NCBI GenBank assembly: GCA_025529335.1
Contig: JAMYHX010000474.1
Location: 1 to 33,167, forward strand
Length of the DNA stretch: 33,167 bases
Source: Rhizopus sp. PT2906
Taxonomy: Eukaryota; Mucoromycota; Mucoromycetes; Mucorales; Rhizopodaceae
Direction of reading: 5' to 3'
Numbering within the stretch: the first letter of the stretch is position 1; every line of letters begins with the position of its first letter. The notes under the pieces were generated by a model that was not told the DNA's origin, ran no database searches, and saw nothing but the letters and a program-made list of their open reading frames with translations. Made by a program: the position numbers and the translations under genes. Shown here piece by piece: positions 22,676 through 33,125 of this stretch.

Positions 22676-22745
22676 GCCAAGAAATAAGGTTAAAAGAAAG
22701 AAAGGGTTGAACCCTTGGCAGGGCCTTGACAGACAGGAAACCCTG

Positions 22746-22753
22746 TATTTATA
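22746..22753 (-). promoter_or_regulatory. TATA box of the AT-hook-like gene
   Basis: TATAAATA on the minus strand, 71 nt before ATG 22675. It lies within the roughly 145-bp space shared with the divergent gene starting at 22821. Confidence 0.5.
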
Positions 22754-22820
22754 GTCACAAGCCGCAGCATTTTTTTTATATTTTTTGTTCTTTTTTTTTT
22801 TACGTGTGTGTGTGTACACA

Positions 22821-23930
22821 ATGGAATCTTTAGATTACTCTTTGACAAAGTTAGATTCATAAAGCGTCCCTAAGTGCGCGCGTGTGTATTTGTGTGTGTG
22901 TTCATATGATTAAGTTAATAATTTTATAGTCTTGACGTACGATCATGTTTATAATAAAGAGAGAACAGTGACGATGACGCATTATCTTGTCTTTTTGATA
23001 GGACATCAAAAGGAAACTAGAGCATGACAGCAGTAGTAATGGTAATGATCATTCTTTGGTCAGAACGATATATGTCCGAATTGATGAGTGCAAGGATGAC
23101 ATAAAGAAGAGAGAATGTTATAACTTTATGCTTGAATATATCCTAAAGACGATCCCTAATGATACACTTGCTGACATCCATTTCAAGCTATCCTGTATTG
23201 AACCTCGTATAAGCTATTTACATAAACCTACTGTATTTTCATTCAGTTTAAAGGTAAAGTGGGGAGAGAGAGAGAGAGAGAGAGAGAGTAAGTATTCCAT
23301 ATTGTGGTACTCATGAAAGTAGATATTACATCAAGCACTCGATGATATCGAAGTTTATCATTTGCTTTATTCTGTTATAGAACAATGTGAACCAACTGTA
23401 GAAGATTGGCATCGTGAATTGGCAGATGCTCAAAAGACAAGACAGATGTAAGATAATCTGCTTCTTTTCTTTTATTTTGCTAATATATCATAGAATACTG
23501 GAATTTGAACGACTGGTCGATATGTATCTTTATGTGCCTACTGCAAACAATAAAGCAGAAGTAGAAAAGGTGCTCTTTAAGCTACTGTTTCTTTTCTTGC
23601 TTCATACTAATCAAGTCATGCATGTATATAGTTTATACAACAGAATAGTCAAATGACAGACGAACTGGTTTCAAGGTAATCTAGATAACAAGCACTCTCT
23701 CTTCCAATAAGAGTTAATAAAAAACAGGCTCAAAGTGTTCAACGCCCTTTATGGAACAGAAGTCATACCTTTGACAATAGGCGGTAATAGTGATATGGTA
23801 AGGCTCAACATGACAAAATCACAGGACTCAATCCCATTCTTGTTTTCTTTAATGTTCCTTTTTCCTCTTAGCTTCAAGATAATACATTGATAAAGAGTCA
23901 TCTTTATGTGCCACCGCCAATGCTAGCGGT

Positions 23931-23969
<39 letters not shown>

Positions 23970-24745
23970 TGACATTTTGTACGCCAAGCCCAAGCATAAC
24001 TCGGATCATCACTTGGCTATCATACAGGAGATGGTCAAAAAGTTACACAACATCAGATTGTTTGAATTGCAGTTGGACCTTATTGAACACAGTTTATGGG
24101 AAAAGCAGGTAATGAAAAGAAGACATTTTACAAGGTATAAAAGAAAAAGGATACATTAATAGCGTATAAAAAGACCGAGATAGAGTTACCGATACCATTG
24201 TGTCAGCTAGAACCATCAGAGGGCGATCCCAAGGAAATCCTCATGCATTTGCGCACAGGCAATCCAACATGCGCGGTCAGATTATCTGCCTGCCTAATAA
24301 GCATTATATGCAAGAAAAAGCAGAATAAGGCAAGTAGAAAGAGGGGCCATCCTCCTTCTCTTTTTTTTTTTCATAACTGACTAGTTTTCTCTAGTGGCAG
24401 GAAATCCAGAATGAAATTGAAGCAACATGGCTGCAAATCTATGTTCAACTATTTCAAGATTTAGCATTTGAACAAATGCCTATGGAAGAATCACGCTCAG
24501 CACATGCATTATTTCGATATGCTGCTTGTTTGATCCAGTGTCGTATCCAGCTTGATTTTACTTTGCCATCAACGCTTTTCCAAAGAGCCTGGGATCACTT
24601 TTACATGCAAAGAAGTATTTATATGAAGTCCTTGGCCGATCAAGCTAAACTTGACCGTGCCAAGCGTGATTTGATCTTACTAGAAAATGTAGTATTTACT
24701 TCGCTCTTATCTCCTCATTGGACTGAGGGAGATAAAGCTTTGTGA
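22821..24745 (+). CDS. Conserved-looking multi-exon protein of unknown function
   Basis: About 430 aa, mostly helical and acidic, with no signal peptide, membrane segment or domain that I recognise. Exons: 23002-23253, 23323-23447, 23494-23569, 23644-23675, 23728-23797, 23872-23928, 23989-24108, 24150-24329 and 24401-24745, all in phase. The 5' end is less sure: ATG 22821-22849 plus a 7-nt exon 22930-22936 gives the frame-true reading SLTNLDDIKRKLEHD; a single longer intron ending near 23034 is an alternative. Exon 8 may start six bases earlier. The intron after 24329 is GC-AG with the strong donor AAG/GCAAGT. Readable blocks include LDDIEVYHLLYSVIEQCEP, LEFERLVDMYLYVP and FRYAACLIQCRIQLDF. 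The helical character would suit a scaffold or complex subunit, but that is only an inference. Confidence 0.7.
23264..23288. repeat. GA microsatellite in an intron
   Basis: About 12 GA units directly after the donor site of the intron 23254-23322 in the unknown multi-exon gene. Confidence 0.85.
23935..23962. repeat. Poly-A tract of 28 in an intron
   Basis: Twenty-eight A directly follow the donor GTAAGT of the intron 23929-23988. Together with the GA tract in an earlier intron, it makes this gene unusually rich in simple repeats placed immediately after donors. Confidence 0.9.
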
Positions 24746-25161
24746 ATTTCCAAAGCGTTTGGTGTCATTTTTTGCTCCCTAAACGCGTTACTGTTACAGA
24801 TCAACTTTAAACAATAAAAAGACTTTGACTGTTGCCAAAGATAATCCTGGCTGAAAGTAATAAGACGTAGATAACAGACAGGAAGTTCCTGACTTGATAG
24901 TGTAATGAATCAGCTGAGGATTGGATAACCAAGCTGAGTAATGATGTAACTAAGCTGAGTACCAGGTGTAACCATTATTGCTAAAAAAAAAAATGAAACT
25001 TGGGACTCTTCGTGGCCGTCGCCAAGATGAATCGAGACAATCTCTTGGCCATTGATCTTATCATAAACACATACAAGCATATATACACATATTTTTACGA
25101 ATATATACACTCATAATGAGCATGAAATTTTTATTCATCACTGCTTATCCTCCCTCTTTTT
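24746..25161. other. Intergenic with a short imperfect tandem repeat
   Basis: No gene is supported. AATAAA at 24814 could end the upstream gene. At 24911-24972 a unit beginning AGCTGAG occurs three times at 20-21 nt spacing. A 66-codon minus-strand frame (24910-25110) contains a protein-like piece (INGQEIVSIHLGDGHEES) but has no context. Confidence 0.4.
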
Positions 25162-25290
25162 TTAGTTGTAGTCAAGATCAAAGACGCCATTGTTCTCAGG
25201 TAGGACAGCCAAGTGAATGGTGACGTTTCTTGCGCCACGATTCCGCATGCCTATAAAATGACCTCTGAATCCATGAAGCATGATCTGCAT
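25162..25290 (-). CDS. Possible 42-residue small ORF or exon relic
   Basis: An ATG-to-TAA frame on the minus strand just upstream of the divergent NAD(P)-binding gene reads with strong protein character: HGFRGHFIGMRNRGARNVTI, then HLAVLPENNGVFDLDYN. A possible acceptor (TTTTATAG) precedes the Gly-Met-Arg part, so it could be the last exon of a lost gene. Upstream exons would lie inside the neighbour's coding sequence, making an intact larger gene unlikely. I do not recognise the family. Confidence 0.35.
   Translation of the reverse strand: MQIMLHGFRGHFIGMRNRGARNVTIHLAVLPENNGVFDLDYN
25252..25259 (+). promoter_or_regulatory. TATA box of the NAD(P)-binding gene
   Basis: TATAAAAT, 74 nt before the ATG at 25326, followed by a pyrimidine-rich leader. 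It overlaps the small minus-strand frame. Confidence 0.5.
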
Positions 25291-25325
25291 TATCTTTTTC
25301 TTTTTCTTAATCTTAATCAAAAATC

Positions 25326-26000
25326 ATGGTACGCATTGCTGTTCTTGGTGGATCTAAAGGCTGCTCTCAAGCTATGGTAGTCCAAGGCTTGGAATCTAAA
25401 CTACATATGCAATTCAAACTTCTCGTCCGCAATCCTAGCAAGATAGACTACACTGATGAGCAAAAGGCTAAACTGACGCTTATTCAAGGTGACGCTCTGG
25501 TGCACAAAGATGTTGAGCAGACGATTAGACAGACAGATATCGTCGTGTTCTCTATTGGAAGTGCGTTCGATATGAAGACAAGATCCATGGTGACGCCTGA
25601 CCTCTGTCGAGATACGATGACTGTGTTCTTGGAGGTCGTAGATAGATTGCCAGAAGAGGATCGTCCTAAACGATTAGTGGTCGTGTCAACTACAGGTCTG
25701 GATGGTATGTCTGAAGTGCCCTATCTGTTCCGTCCAATGTACCGGTTCCTCTTGCATGAGCCTCATATGGATAAGCTGGAGCTTGAGAAGTTAGTGACAG
25801 GAGAAAAGAACAAGCATATACCCAACTGGATCCTAGTCAGACCCAGTCTTTTAACAGATGGAGGACTGAAAGGCAAATATAGAGCAAAGGAAGGTATCTC
25901 GGGTTATACAATCTCTCGAAAGGACGTCGGTCACTTTTTGCTTCATCAATGTTTGGAAGAAGATAAATGGCTCAGAAAGAAGGTAGTTGTGACCTACTAG
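25326..26000 (+). CDS. NAD(P)-binding Rossmann protein (atypical SDR/NmrA-like)
   Basis: Single exon, 224 aa, unlike its intron-rich neighbours. The N-terminal strand and dinucleotide loop read IAVLGGSKGCSQAMV, a variant GxxGxxG. Next come a conserved Arg-Asn after the second strand (LLVRNPSKID), an acidic turn (LIQGDALVHKDV), DIVVFSIGSA, and RLVVVSTTGLDG where a catalytic Ser would sit. WILVRPSLLTDGG and DVGHFLLHQCL match the NAD(P)H-binding family that includes flavin reductases and NmrA-type redox sensors. No Tyr-x-x-x-Lys pair is obvious, so it may sense or bind rather than reduce. No signal or membrane segment, so cytosolic. Substrate unknown. Confidence 0.88.
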   Translation: MVRIAVLGGSKGCSQAMVVQGLESKLHMQFKLLVRNPSKIDYTDEQKAKLTLIQGDALVHKDVEQTIRQTDIVVFSIGSAFDMKTRSMVTPDLCRDTMTVFLEVVDRLPEEDRPKRLVVVSTTGLDGMSEVPYLFRPMYRFLLHEPHMDKLELEKLVTGEKNKHIPNWILVRPSLLTDGGLKGKYRAKEGISGYTISRKDVGHFLLHQCLEEDKWLRKKVVVTY

Positions 26001-26117
26001 GAATCCTCGTTCATTTTATTGCTTTATCTCTCTTTGTGTATTGTTTATAATTATATGCCAACTTACGCATGCAAGTATCGACGTCATTGCTTACTTTATT
26101 TAAATAAACATCTCGCT

Positions 26118-28105
26118 TTATCCTCGAATCGCCCATTGTTTTGAAGTACTGTAGAATGTAAAAACCATGACGGATGTACCAAAAAGGATGAGCAATCTAT
26201 CAATCCATCGTTTCCATACTGTTGTATCCGGTAATCCCAAATGGAAGAGAGGTGGAAATATCAAGCTCAATGGACCTAAACACAGATAAATGTGAGTGAA
26301 TATATAGAGAGAGAAATAAGGATGAGAGCTTACAGCAGCAGACAGATCCAATTAAACTAACAAACTTGTCCAAATCACTAGCGCCTACCCAAGCAATCAG
26401 AGTGCCAACAATTACCACAGTGACACGGAGCATGTTTTTTTCCCACTTGATAAACAGGTTGTGTTTACCTGTCAAATCCCCAAACAAGGCGTGCTCAATG
26501 ATACGAATGGTTGGAAACAAGGTGAGTGCGTTTGAAAGCAAGACAGCTATTGCATATCCCAGCTGAACCGAGCTGGACAAGATTCCCGGAGGTAGATTCA
26601 GTAATGCTACCGTCTCCACTTGTTGACCGAACGCAATATATCCTAATGCGCCTACGGCACAAAGTGTACATGCAACCAAAAACATGACAAAGGCAAGTAC
26701 AAAAGGAAACTTTTCTGGTTTCTCCATAGAGTCGCGAATGGGTATGATCAAGCCTACATATTTGGATTAGTCGTCTTCTTCACACGCGAAAATGACAATC
26801 AAGTACGAACCAATTCCTTCGTATGAGTAGACAGCTGTGCCAATAAAGGTAGTGTAACTAACAGGATTAAATAGCCAGTGAATGTTAGGGCCTGTATGGG
26901 TTGGAGATGTCACAATCTTAGCTCCATCATAACAAAGCAGGACGACAAGACCCGCGATGATAAGAGCGTCTGATATAAGCGCTGTAGGCGAAAGTCTCGC
27001 AATGTTTCGAATCAAGACAAGTGGTGTGAGCAATATCATGAGTAGGATAAAGACAAGGCGAGGAGAAAGATGAACTGTATCATGACTGATGACTCTCACG
27101 GCTTCAATCACATTTTGCACTATAAATATAGTTCCACCACACATGAATCCCATCTAATTCCTGATTAGTTTATCAACTGATTTATTGCCTTACAGTACCT
27201 ACCTGTGACACAGCAATAGAAATTAACACGATGCTTCTCATCCATGGCCCATAGAGTCGTCCTCCGATATCACCGTAGCTGCCTGGGAATTGCACTTTAC
27301 ATTCTAACAGCAGTAGAAAGCAATAGAACGATATACCACCCATTAACCACATCAAGACAATAGAGAAGACCAGACCTCCATTACAAAAGGCTTTGGGAAG
27401 AAATAAGATACCACTGCCGATGAATGCTTTAAAGAGCAAAAAAATTGTCTTTCGTACATCCGCCTTGGCTTCCGCCGTCTTTTTCTTTTTCTTTGGTCGG
27501 TGTAACAGTAGCAGTCGTGTTGTTTCTGATATTTCACCTTCCTCTGATTCAGAATCGGATAGATCTTCGCCTGCGAATTGATTTATGACTGAGGTGAGTG
27601 CCAGGTACTCTAGAAAGTGCCGAGTGGGTCGTTGTTCGGCTGGTTGAAGGAGACCTACAGTGTATTCTTGACGGTTCGAACATACAGAGTCGGGACGAAA
27701 CAATTCATGAAATGCTGGATTGTGTTCTTGTTGCTCTTGCTGCTGCTGTTGTTGTGCTAGCCAGTGCTGCTGCTGAACGTGGAACCTTCTGAATCCACCT
27801 GGCTTGTCAAGGTATTCGAATGTCGGCTCAGGCCCTTCATTGGGTCGGTGCTTTGACCGTAGTTCGTTCGTAGACTGTGACCTTTGTAATTGCTGATTCT
27901 GTTGAACAAGTGTGTTGACATGATTATAAATGTCGTGGGTAATGGCAGCACCTGGTAAATGGTAGGGTATAGATATGTCTGCATTAGAAGTAGGAGAAGT
28001 GTTTATCGCAGCCTCCTCTTCTGAGCCTTGGGCGTCAGCCTCATGTACCAAGTGTTGTTGAGCGATGCTGGCAATAGTACTTTCTGGTATCTGGCTTGGC
28101 TCCAT
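26118..28105 (-). CDS. Vacuolar amino acid transporter (AVT3/AVT4-like, AAAP family)
   Basis: Predicted to export neutral amino acids from the vacuole. Exons on the minus strand are 28105-27203, 27153-26811, 26753-26334 and 26275-26118, giving 607 aa. A long cytosolic N-terminus (about 1-215) has Gln runs, acidic patches (SDSESEEGEISETTRLLLL, a possible dileucine sorting signal) and a basic PKKKKK stretch. Then come 10-11 membrane segments beginning TIFLLFKAFIGSGILFLPKA, the hallmark first helix of the family. YSYEGIGLIIPIRDSM spans a splice junction and matches the conserved AVT motif, as does SLIGSVCCCPLSLIFPPLFH, which spans the last intron. The tail is short. The gene is 117 bp from the convergent NAD(P)-binding gene and divergent from the PP2A gene. 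Confidence 0.92.
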
Positions 28106-28432
28106 AATACATAAATAAATAAAAAGGTTAGAAACGAATTTGCATTAAAAACCGGGCTATGCCTTTTTTAGTTATGTTGACAGAAATAAAAATTGTTATT
28201 GTCCAAGGATCAGTCAAAAGAGATATAAACATTGTCATAAAAAGGACATAAAAGACAATAGATTTGAGAAATGCTTTCTTGCTTTACCCTTTGGCTCTGC
28301 TTTGTTACAAGCAAGTTGGCCATAGAGATTTAACATCGTATCAATCACGTGACTAAAAGCTTATTTTTGGACACGCACGCATTTCATTTTATTTTTTTCT
28401 TTTCTTTCTTTTTTCTATCAGTAACATAAAAT
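28106..28432. promoter_or_regulatory. Shared divergent promoter with TCACGTGA
   Basis: The 327-bp space between two divergent start codons. It contains the 8-bp palindrome TCACGTGA at 28345-28352, the core bound by bHLH factors such as yeast Cbf1 (CDEI) and related to lysosomal/vacuolar E-box elements. A pyrimidine-rich leader (about 28380-28420) precedes the PP2A start. No strong TATA box. Function is inferred from the motif. Confidence 0.55.
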
Positions 28433-30858
28433 ATGGAACTTGATCCAACTGCACAAACAAACAACATTGAGCCAGGAACATCCTCGCTTGGCTCTTCTTC
28501 TTCTAACGTAACAAATGCAACAACATTAGCACCTGAGAATAACTTTGGTGACAGACCTAATGATGAACAAGAACTCTATCCTATAGCTGTTCTAGTAGAT
28601 GAGCTTAAAAACGAAGATGTACAGTTACGCCTGAACGCTATTAGAAACTTGAGTACCATTGCTATGGCACTTGGTCCCCAAAGAACACGAGATGAGTTGA
28701 TTCCTTTTCTGTGCGGTAATATATTAACATTACCCTTTATGCCCCCCTTTTTTTAATTCTTATAATGTAGAAGGAATTGATGATGAGGATGAAGTGCTTT
28801 TAGCAGTAGCTGAAGAGCTTGGCAACTTTGGCGAATATGTAGGTGGCCCTGAATACGCGCATTTTATCTTGGCTCCTTTGGAAAACCTCGCATCTGTAGA
28901 AGAAGTACTTGTGAGAGACAAGGTAAGAGAGAAATGTAGACGATTATGATTGGATATTTACTTCAAATTGTTTATATTTAGGCAGTGGATTCAATCAACA
29001 ATATCGCCAAGTTGCTGAATGCATTTCAAGTTACACATTACTTTCTTCCTTTATTAAAGCGTCTTTCAAATGCAGAATGGTTTACAGGACGTATATCCGC
29101 ATGCGGTCTTTATGCTGTAGGATACTCTAAATGCACACCTGAACAGCAAAGTGAATTACGAACGTAAGAGATCAAATGGGGATCACGATTTTTGTGCGCT
29201 GACCTCTTTTTGTAGTTCATTTGCTTCACTTATTCAAGATGACACGCCTATGGTTAGAAGAGCGGCTGCCAAAGCACTTGCTGTAAGACATCAACATATT
29301 GAACATAATATATAATAACCATTTATATATATATATATATATACAGAACTTTTCAAAAGAGTTGACACCAGAAGTTATTATCAATAATATTCTGCCATTA
29401 TTCCTAAGATTGACGACAGATGATCAGGATACTGTACGCTTATTGACAGTAGAGGATTTAGTACAGATAGCCAAAGTCATTTCACCTGAAGAATTTAGAC
29501 AATATTTACTATCTACATTGAAAGCACTTGGACAAGATAAGTCATGGAGAGTTAGATATGCAGTAGCATCTCATTTCACAGAGGTAGTTTTCCTCTAATA
29601 GTTGATTCAAAATTAATACTTGTTCTTAGTTATGTGAAGCAACTAGCGATGCAATTACCATAGAGGAAAAGTTGGCACTGTTCTTGAACCTAATCAAGGA
29701 TAGTGAAGGTGAAGTCAAGATACTGGCCATTGGTCAAGCACCAGGTACGAATACAAGGAAAAGTGAGATATAAAAAATAACACAATTATACAGGATTTTC
29801 AAAATTGCTTGAAAAGAACGTCGTGATTGAAAAGATTATTCCATGCTTTAAAGAATTAGTGATTGATACAAACCAGCATGTGAGATCAGCAGTTGCAACA
29901 AATATCAGTGGACTTGCTCCTATTTTAGAAAAAGAGCAGTAAAGTATTGATAGGTTATATACAAAATGATACTAAGCGTTTTATATAGAACAATTGAATA
30001 CCTTTTACCCTTATTCCTCCAATTATTAAAAGATGATTTCCCTGAAGTACGACTCAATATTATTTCTAATCTAGAGGATGTCAATCAAGGTAAGAGAGAG
30101 ATAGAGAGAAAGAGAGAGAAACAATTAATAGAATTAACATGTATTAGTTATTGGAGTTGATAGTCTCTCTCAATCACTTTTGCCTGCCATTGTGGAATTA
30201 GCAGAAGATAAACAGTGGCGAGTAAGATTAGCCATTATTCAGTATATTCCTCTATTAGCCTCACAATTAGGCATTGGATTTTTCGATGATAAACTACTCG
30301 ATCTGTGTCTGTCCTGGTTGGGTGATACAGTTTTTTCTATTCGTGATGCAGCCACAACCAACCTCAAGAAGTTAGTAGAAATATTTGGATATGATTGGGC
30401 AAAAAATACCATTTTACCAAGAGTGAATGAAATGGCTCACAATGAAAACTACCTCTATCGTATGACTACTCTATTTGCTCTCACTGTAAGTTGAATTGAT
30501 TTATTGACATCTCAGTCAAATAATGACCGTCATTTAGACTATGGCTGTTTCTCTTACACCAGAGATTATCAAAGATAATGTGTTGCCCACAGTGGTTGAA
30601 CTTGTGAATGATCCTATTCCAAATGTCAGATTCAATGTGGCTAAATCTTTAGAAGTATTAGCACCTATTCTGAAGCAAAATCCTCAAACTGCTGAAGCTG
30701 TATCAACCAAGATCAATGATATTTTGCAACAGTTAAGTCAAGATTCTGATGTAGATGTTAAATGGTTTGCAGAAAAGGCCATCTTGACAGGTAAAACTTG
30801 TTACAACTTAATCTATTTAACTAACACTTTTTTCTTCATTATAGTACAAAGCTGCTAA
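28433..30858 (+). CDS. TPD3: PP2A scaffold subunit A (HEAT repeats)
   Basis: Structural A subunit that holds the catalytic and regulatory subunits of protein phosphatase 2A. Eleven exons: 28433-28715, 28771-28922, 28982-29163, 29216-29282, 29347-29583, 29630-29744, 29794-29938, 29989-30089, 30148-30485, 30538-30790 and 30845-30858, giving 628 aa with every junction in phase. After a low-complexity N-terminus, HEAT repeats run to the end. Typical units are YPIAVLVDELKNEDVQLRLN, FLPLLKRLSNAEWFTGRISA, LGQDKSWRVRYAVASHFTE, LAEDKQWRVRLAIIQYIPLL and VVELVNDPIPNVRFNVAKSL. Length is slightly over the usual 580-600 because of the N-terminal extension. The last coding exon is only 14 nt (Val-Gln-Ser-Cys after the split codon); reading through the intron instead would change the tail slightly. 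Confidence 0.96.
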
Positions 30859-32262
30859 ATATAATAGAATACACTATTCAATCTTTATATTTAAGTCATT
30901 AAAGTTAACATGTCTAATGCATTTCGATGATATACAAGTATTAAAACAGATTGAATCCATTTCTTGGTTAAATTCTATCTACACATCATCTGACGACATG
31001 ACCTTGTCTTTAGCTGACAAGTAGTATTGTAAACACTGTCTTTTTTCACTATAATGATGATTCTATAAGGTTATCCTTGGTTATACACTCTTTTCAGAAA
31101 GTAAATTCGCCTGTGATCGAAAATAAATACGCCCATGATGAGAACAAAATTCATGTTGTATGAAATGTAAATTCGTCGTCGTCAAGAATATTAACAGGTA
31201 GGCTGTGTTGGAGTCGAAATTAACTCTTTTGACATGATGTCGTTTTATTCAACCATATTTTTCTTTGTCGTCTTTTTACGCAAATAATTTTTTTATTTTA
31301 TGACAACATTTTATAAAATTAATGTCAATAATTAATAAAAATACAGTATGCCTATCCTGCATAAGAAGCTGCTTTAGATAACGTTTCCTGGCACAATAAC
31401 CTTACACAACTCTAACTAATATATGACGATAGTAAACTTTTACTATAATAGGCAGGCTTGTCTGTATCGAATCAAAAGGTGTTGATGACCTCGCCCAAAG
31501 CATAGGTAATCTAGAAAAGAGGGAGACAGTTTATTGAAATGCTTTTTATTAATACATGGTTCTTAAATCCTAAGCTTTTTTTCTCCTTTCCATAATTCTT
31601 TATTGAACGAATGTTCTCCGAATGTACCTTGGATCATTCTTGAAATTGCCTCCTTATACAATGCTATACTATACTTGAAAAATACGTGTATTCAACAATG
31701 CTTGTTTTCATATCTTTTTGAGGTATCACAAACCCAAAGAGATAGTTTACAGCAATGTCCTTGTGATGAACAAGAATAACTTGTTGTATCGATAACAGCC
31801 ACTGTGCCTGAATGCATGAAAGCTTGCTTATATTAACTGCTTGAACTATTTATTGATTTGCCTTTTATGAAAACACGCGATCAACTTCACTATCCCGTGC
31901 CGCTTTACATTTGGCCAACTGAAAAGCTTAGTCAACCAATCACAAATTCACAGTTTAGGAATTGTGTGTATTGCCAAAAGGGATATCAGCAATGCATAAA
32001 CAAGTATGTGCCGTGTAGGTACTTGTTGTAATCCACAGGCTAATAAAGAAAAGAGTAATAAAAGGATATTTGTAGATGAGTAAAGAATGATGACATTAGA
32101 GTGTCTCTTCGGAACTACTCGTTGCTTACAAGCCGAACAACTCAAAAAAAAAAAGGAAGACCATTTTATTACAAGAGCACACAAACTTGGTCTATTTTCT
32201 ATTCTACCCTAAAAATAGAAAATACAAACTTTGTTTTGTTATTGTTAATAGCAGAGAATGGA
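30859..32262. other. Intergenic, no confident gene
   Basis: About 1.4 kb between two plus-strand genes. One small open frame at 30917-31024 is protein-like and listed separately. On the minus strand, an exon-like end after a good acceptor near 31497 reads ITYALGEVINTF and a stop, but nothing upstream joins to it. The frame 31948-32184 (-) has no motif. The rest is AT-rich. Confidence 0.4.
30917..31024 (+). CDS. Possible 35-residue small ORF behind the PP2A gene
   Basis: ATG 30917 to TAG reads with protein-like composition (MHFDDIQVLKQIESISWLNS). The same frame is open upstream to the last PP2A acceptor, but in a different phase from the PP2A splice, so it is not a PP2A extension unless another donor is used. 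It may lie in the PP2A 3' untranslated region. Chance is likely. Confidence 0.2.
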   Translation: MHFDDIQVLKQIESISWLNSIYTSSDDMTLSLADK

Positions 32263-32282
32263 TATAAAATAACAGTATAAAA
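32263..32282 (+). promoter_or_regulatory. Two TATA boxes upstream of the DUF4203-type gene
   Basis: TATAAAAT (32263-32270) and TATAAAA (32276-32282) lie 82 and 69 nt before ATG 32345, followed by a pyrimidine-rich leader. Either could set the transcription start. Confidence 0.5.
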
Positions 32283-32344
32283 CACTCTTTCTTTTCACTT
32301 CTTTTCACTAATCTCGTATTCTTGGTTTCGTTTCTTTTGCTATA

Positions 32345-33125
32345 ATGAGATGGATGCAAGGAAAATGGATAATACTCTGTCTTACGTTCCTCATATTTAT
32401 AACCAAGGCATGCTCAATGCCTACATCTGTAAACATCAATATTCCAACAAAGACAATTGACATTTCGAAAAGGGGTGAAACGCCAACAGAGGATGATGAT
32501 GATGTTATAGATTATCATCATTCGATAACTAGTCGATCATCTAGTTTAACTCGCTCTAGTGCTTCTCCAACACAATCAAGCAGCAAGGATAGTAATGATA
32601 AAGATAATGGAAACAAAATCCAGACCACAGCCATTCCCGCATTGACACCAGAGTGGTATAGTAGGTATTCAATTCTCACTCTCTTTACTCTTATGAATAA
32701 TTCTTTTATAGCCACGGTCTATGGAAGCGAAAGTGGCATTACACCTCAAATGGCTGCGTTAGGCGCTATTCTTATTGCCTTCGGTGTGTTTTTGTGTGTA
32801 ATGGGCTTCCGCATGTTTAAACCAATGCTGTTTGTCATGGGACTATTAACCTTCGGGTCAATGACCTGGATCGCGCTAGCCAATTGTAAACCATCAAATG
32901 GATACATTAATGACCATATCACCATGATTGTGGTCCCTGCAGGGTTGGGTATATTAGGCGCTGCGTTATATGTTCATTTCTGGTACATAACCATTTACCT
33001 TGTTGGAGGTAAAAGAAAACCGAAATATCTTTATACAGTTATTCTTATCCTTTTTGTTAGCTTTTGGAGGACTTGCTCTTGCATCCTTTTTTTGCACGTG
33101 GAAGAGTAACCTTGTGATCGAACAT
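32345..33125 (+). CDS. DUF4203/TMEM198-like membrane protein, 3' end beyond window
   Basis: Partial gene; exons so far are 32345-32660, 32712-33008 and 33061-33125, with a donor at 33126 leading off the window. An N-terminal signal peptide (WIILCLTFLIFITKACS) is followed by a Ser/Thr-rich, acidic linker of about 75 residues likely to be outside or in the lumen. Then come a run of membrane helices (MAALGAILIAFGVFLCVMGF, MLFVMGLLTFGSMTWIALA, MIVVPAGLGILGAALYVHFW) and FGGLALASFFCTW. This pattern fits the DUF4203 (TM7SF3/TMEM198) family of seven-helix proteins, whose fungal role is unknown. The first intron is 51 nt and has no in-frame stop, so its splicing is not certain; unspliced it would add 17 residues. 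Confidence 0.75.

Noticed and set aside
24911..24972. Three AGCTGAG units at 20-21 nt spacing considered as a CRISPR-like array
   Set aside because: Too few units and too short a repeat, the intervening sequence is itself partly repeated, and the genome is eukaryotic.
31485..31530. Exon-like end ITYALGEVINTF after a good acceptor on the minus strand
   Set aside because: Only 12 codons, and no upstream exon could be joined to it.
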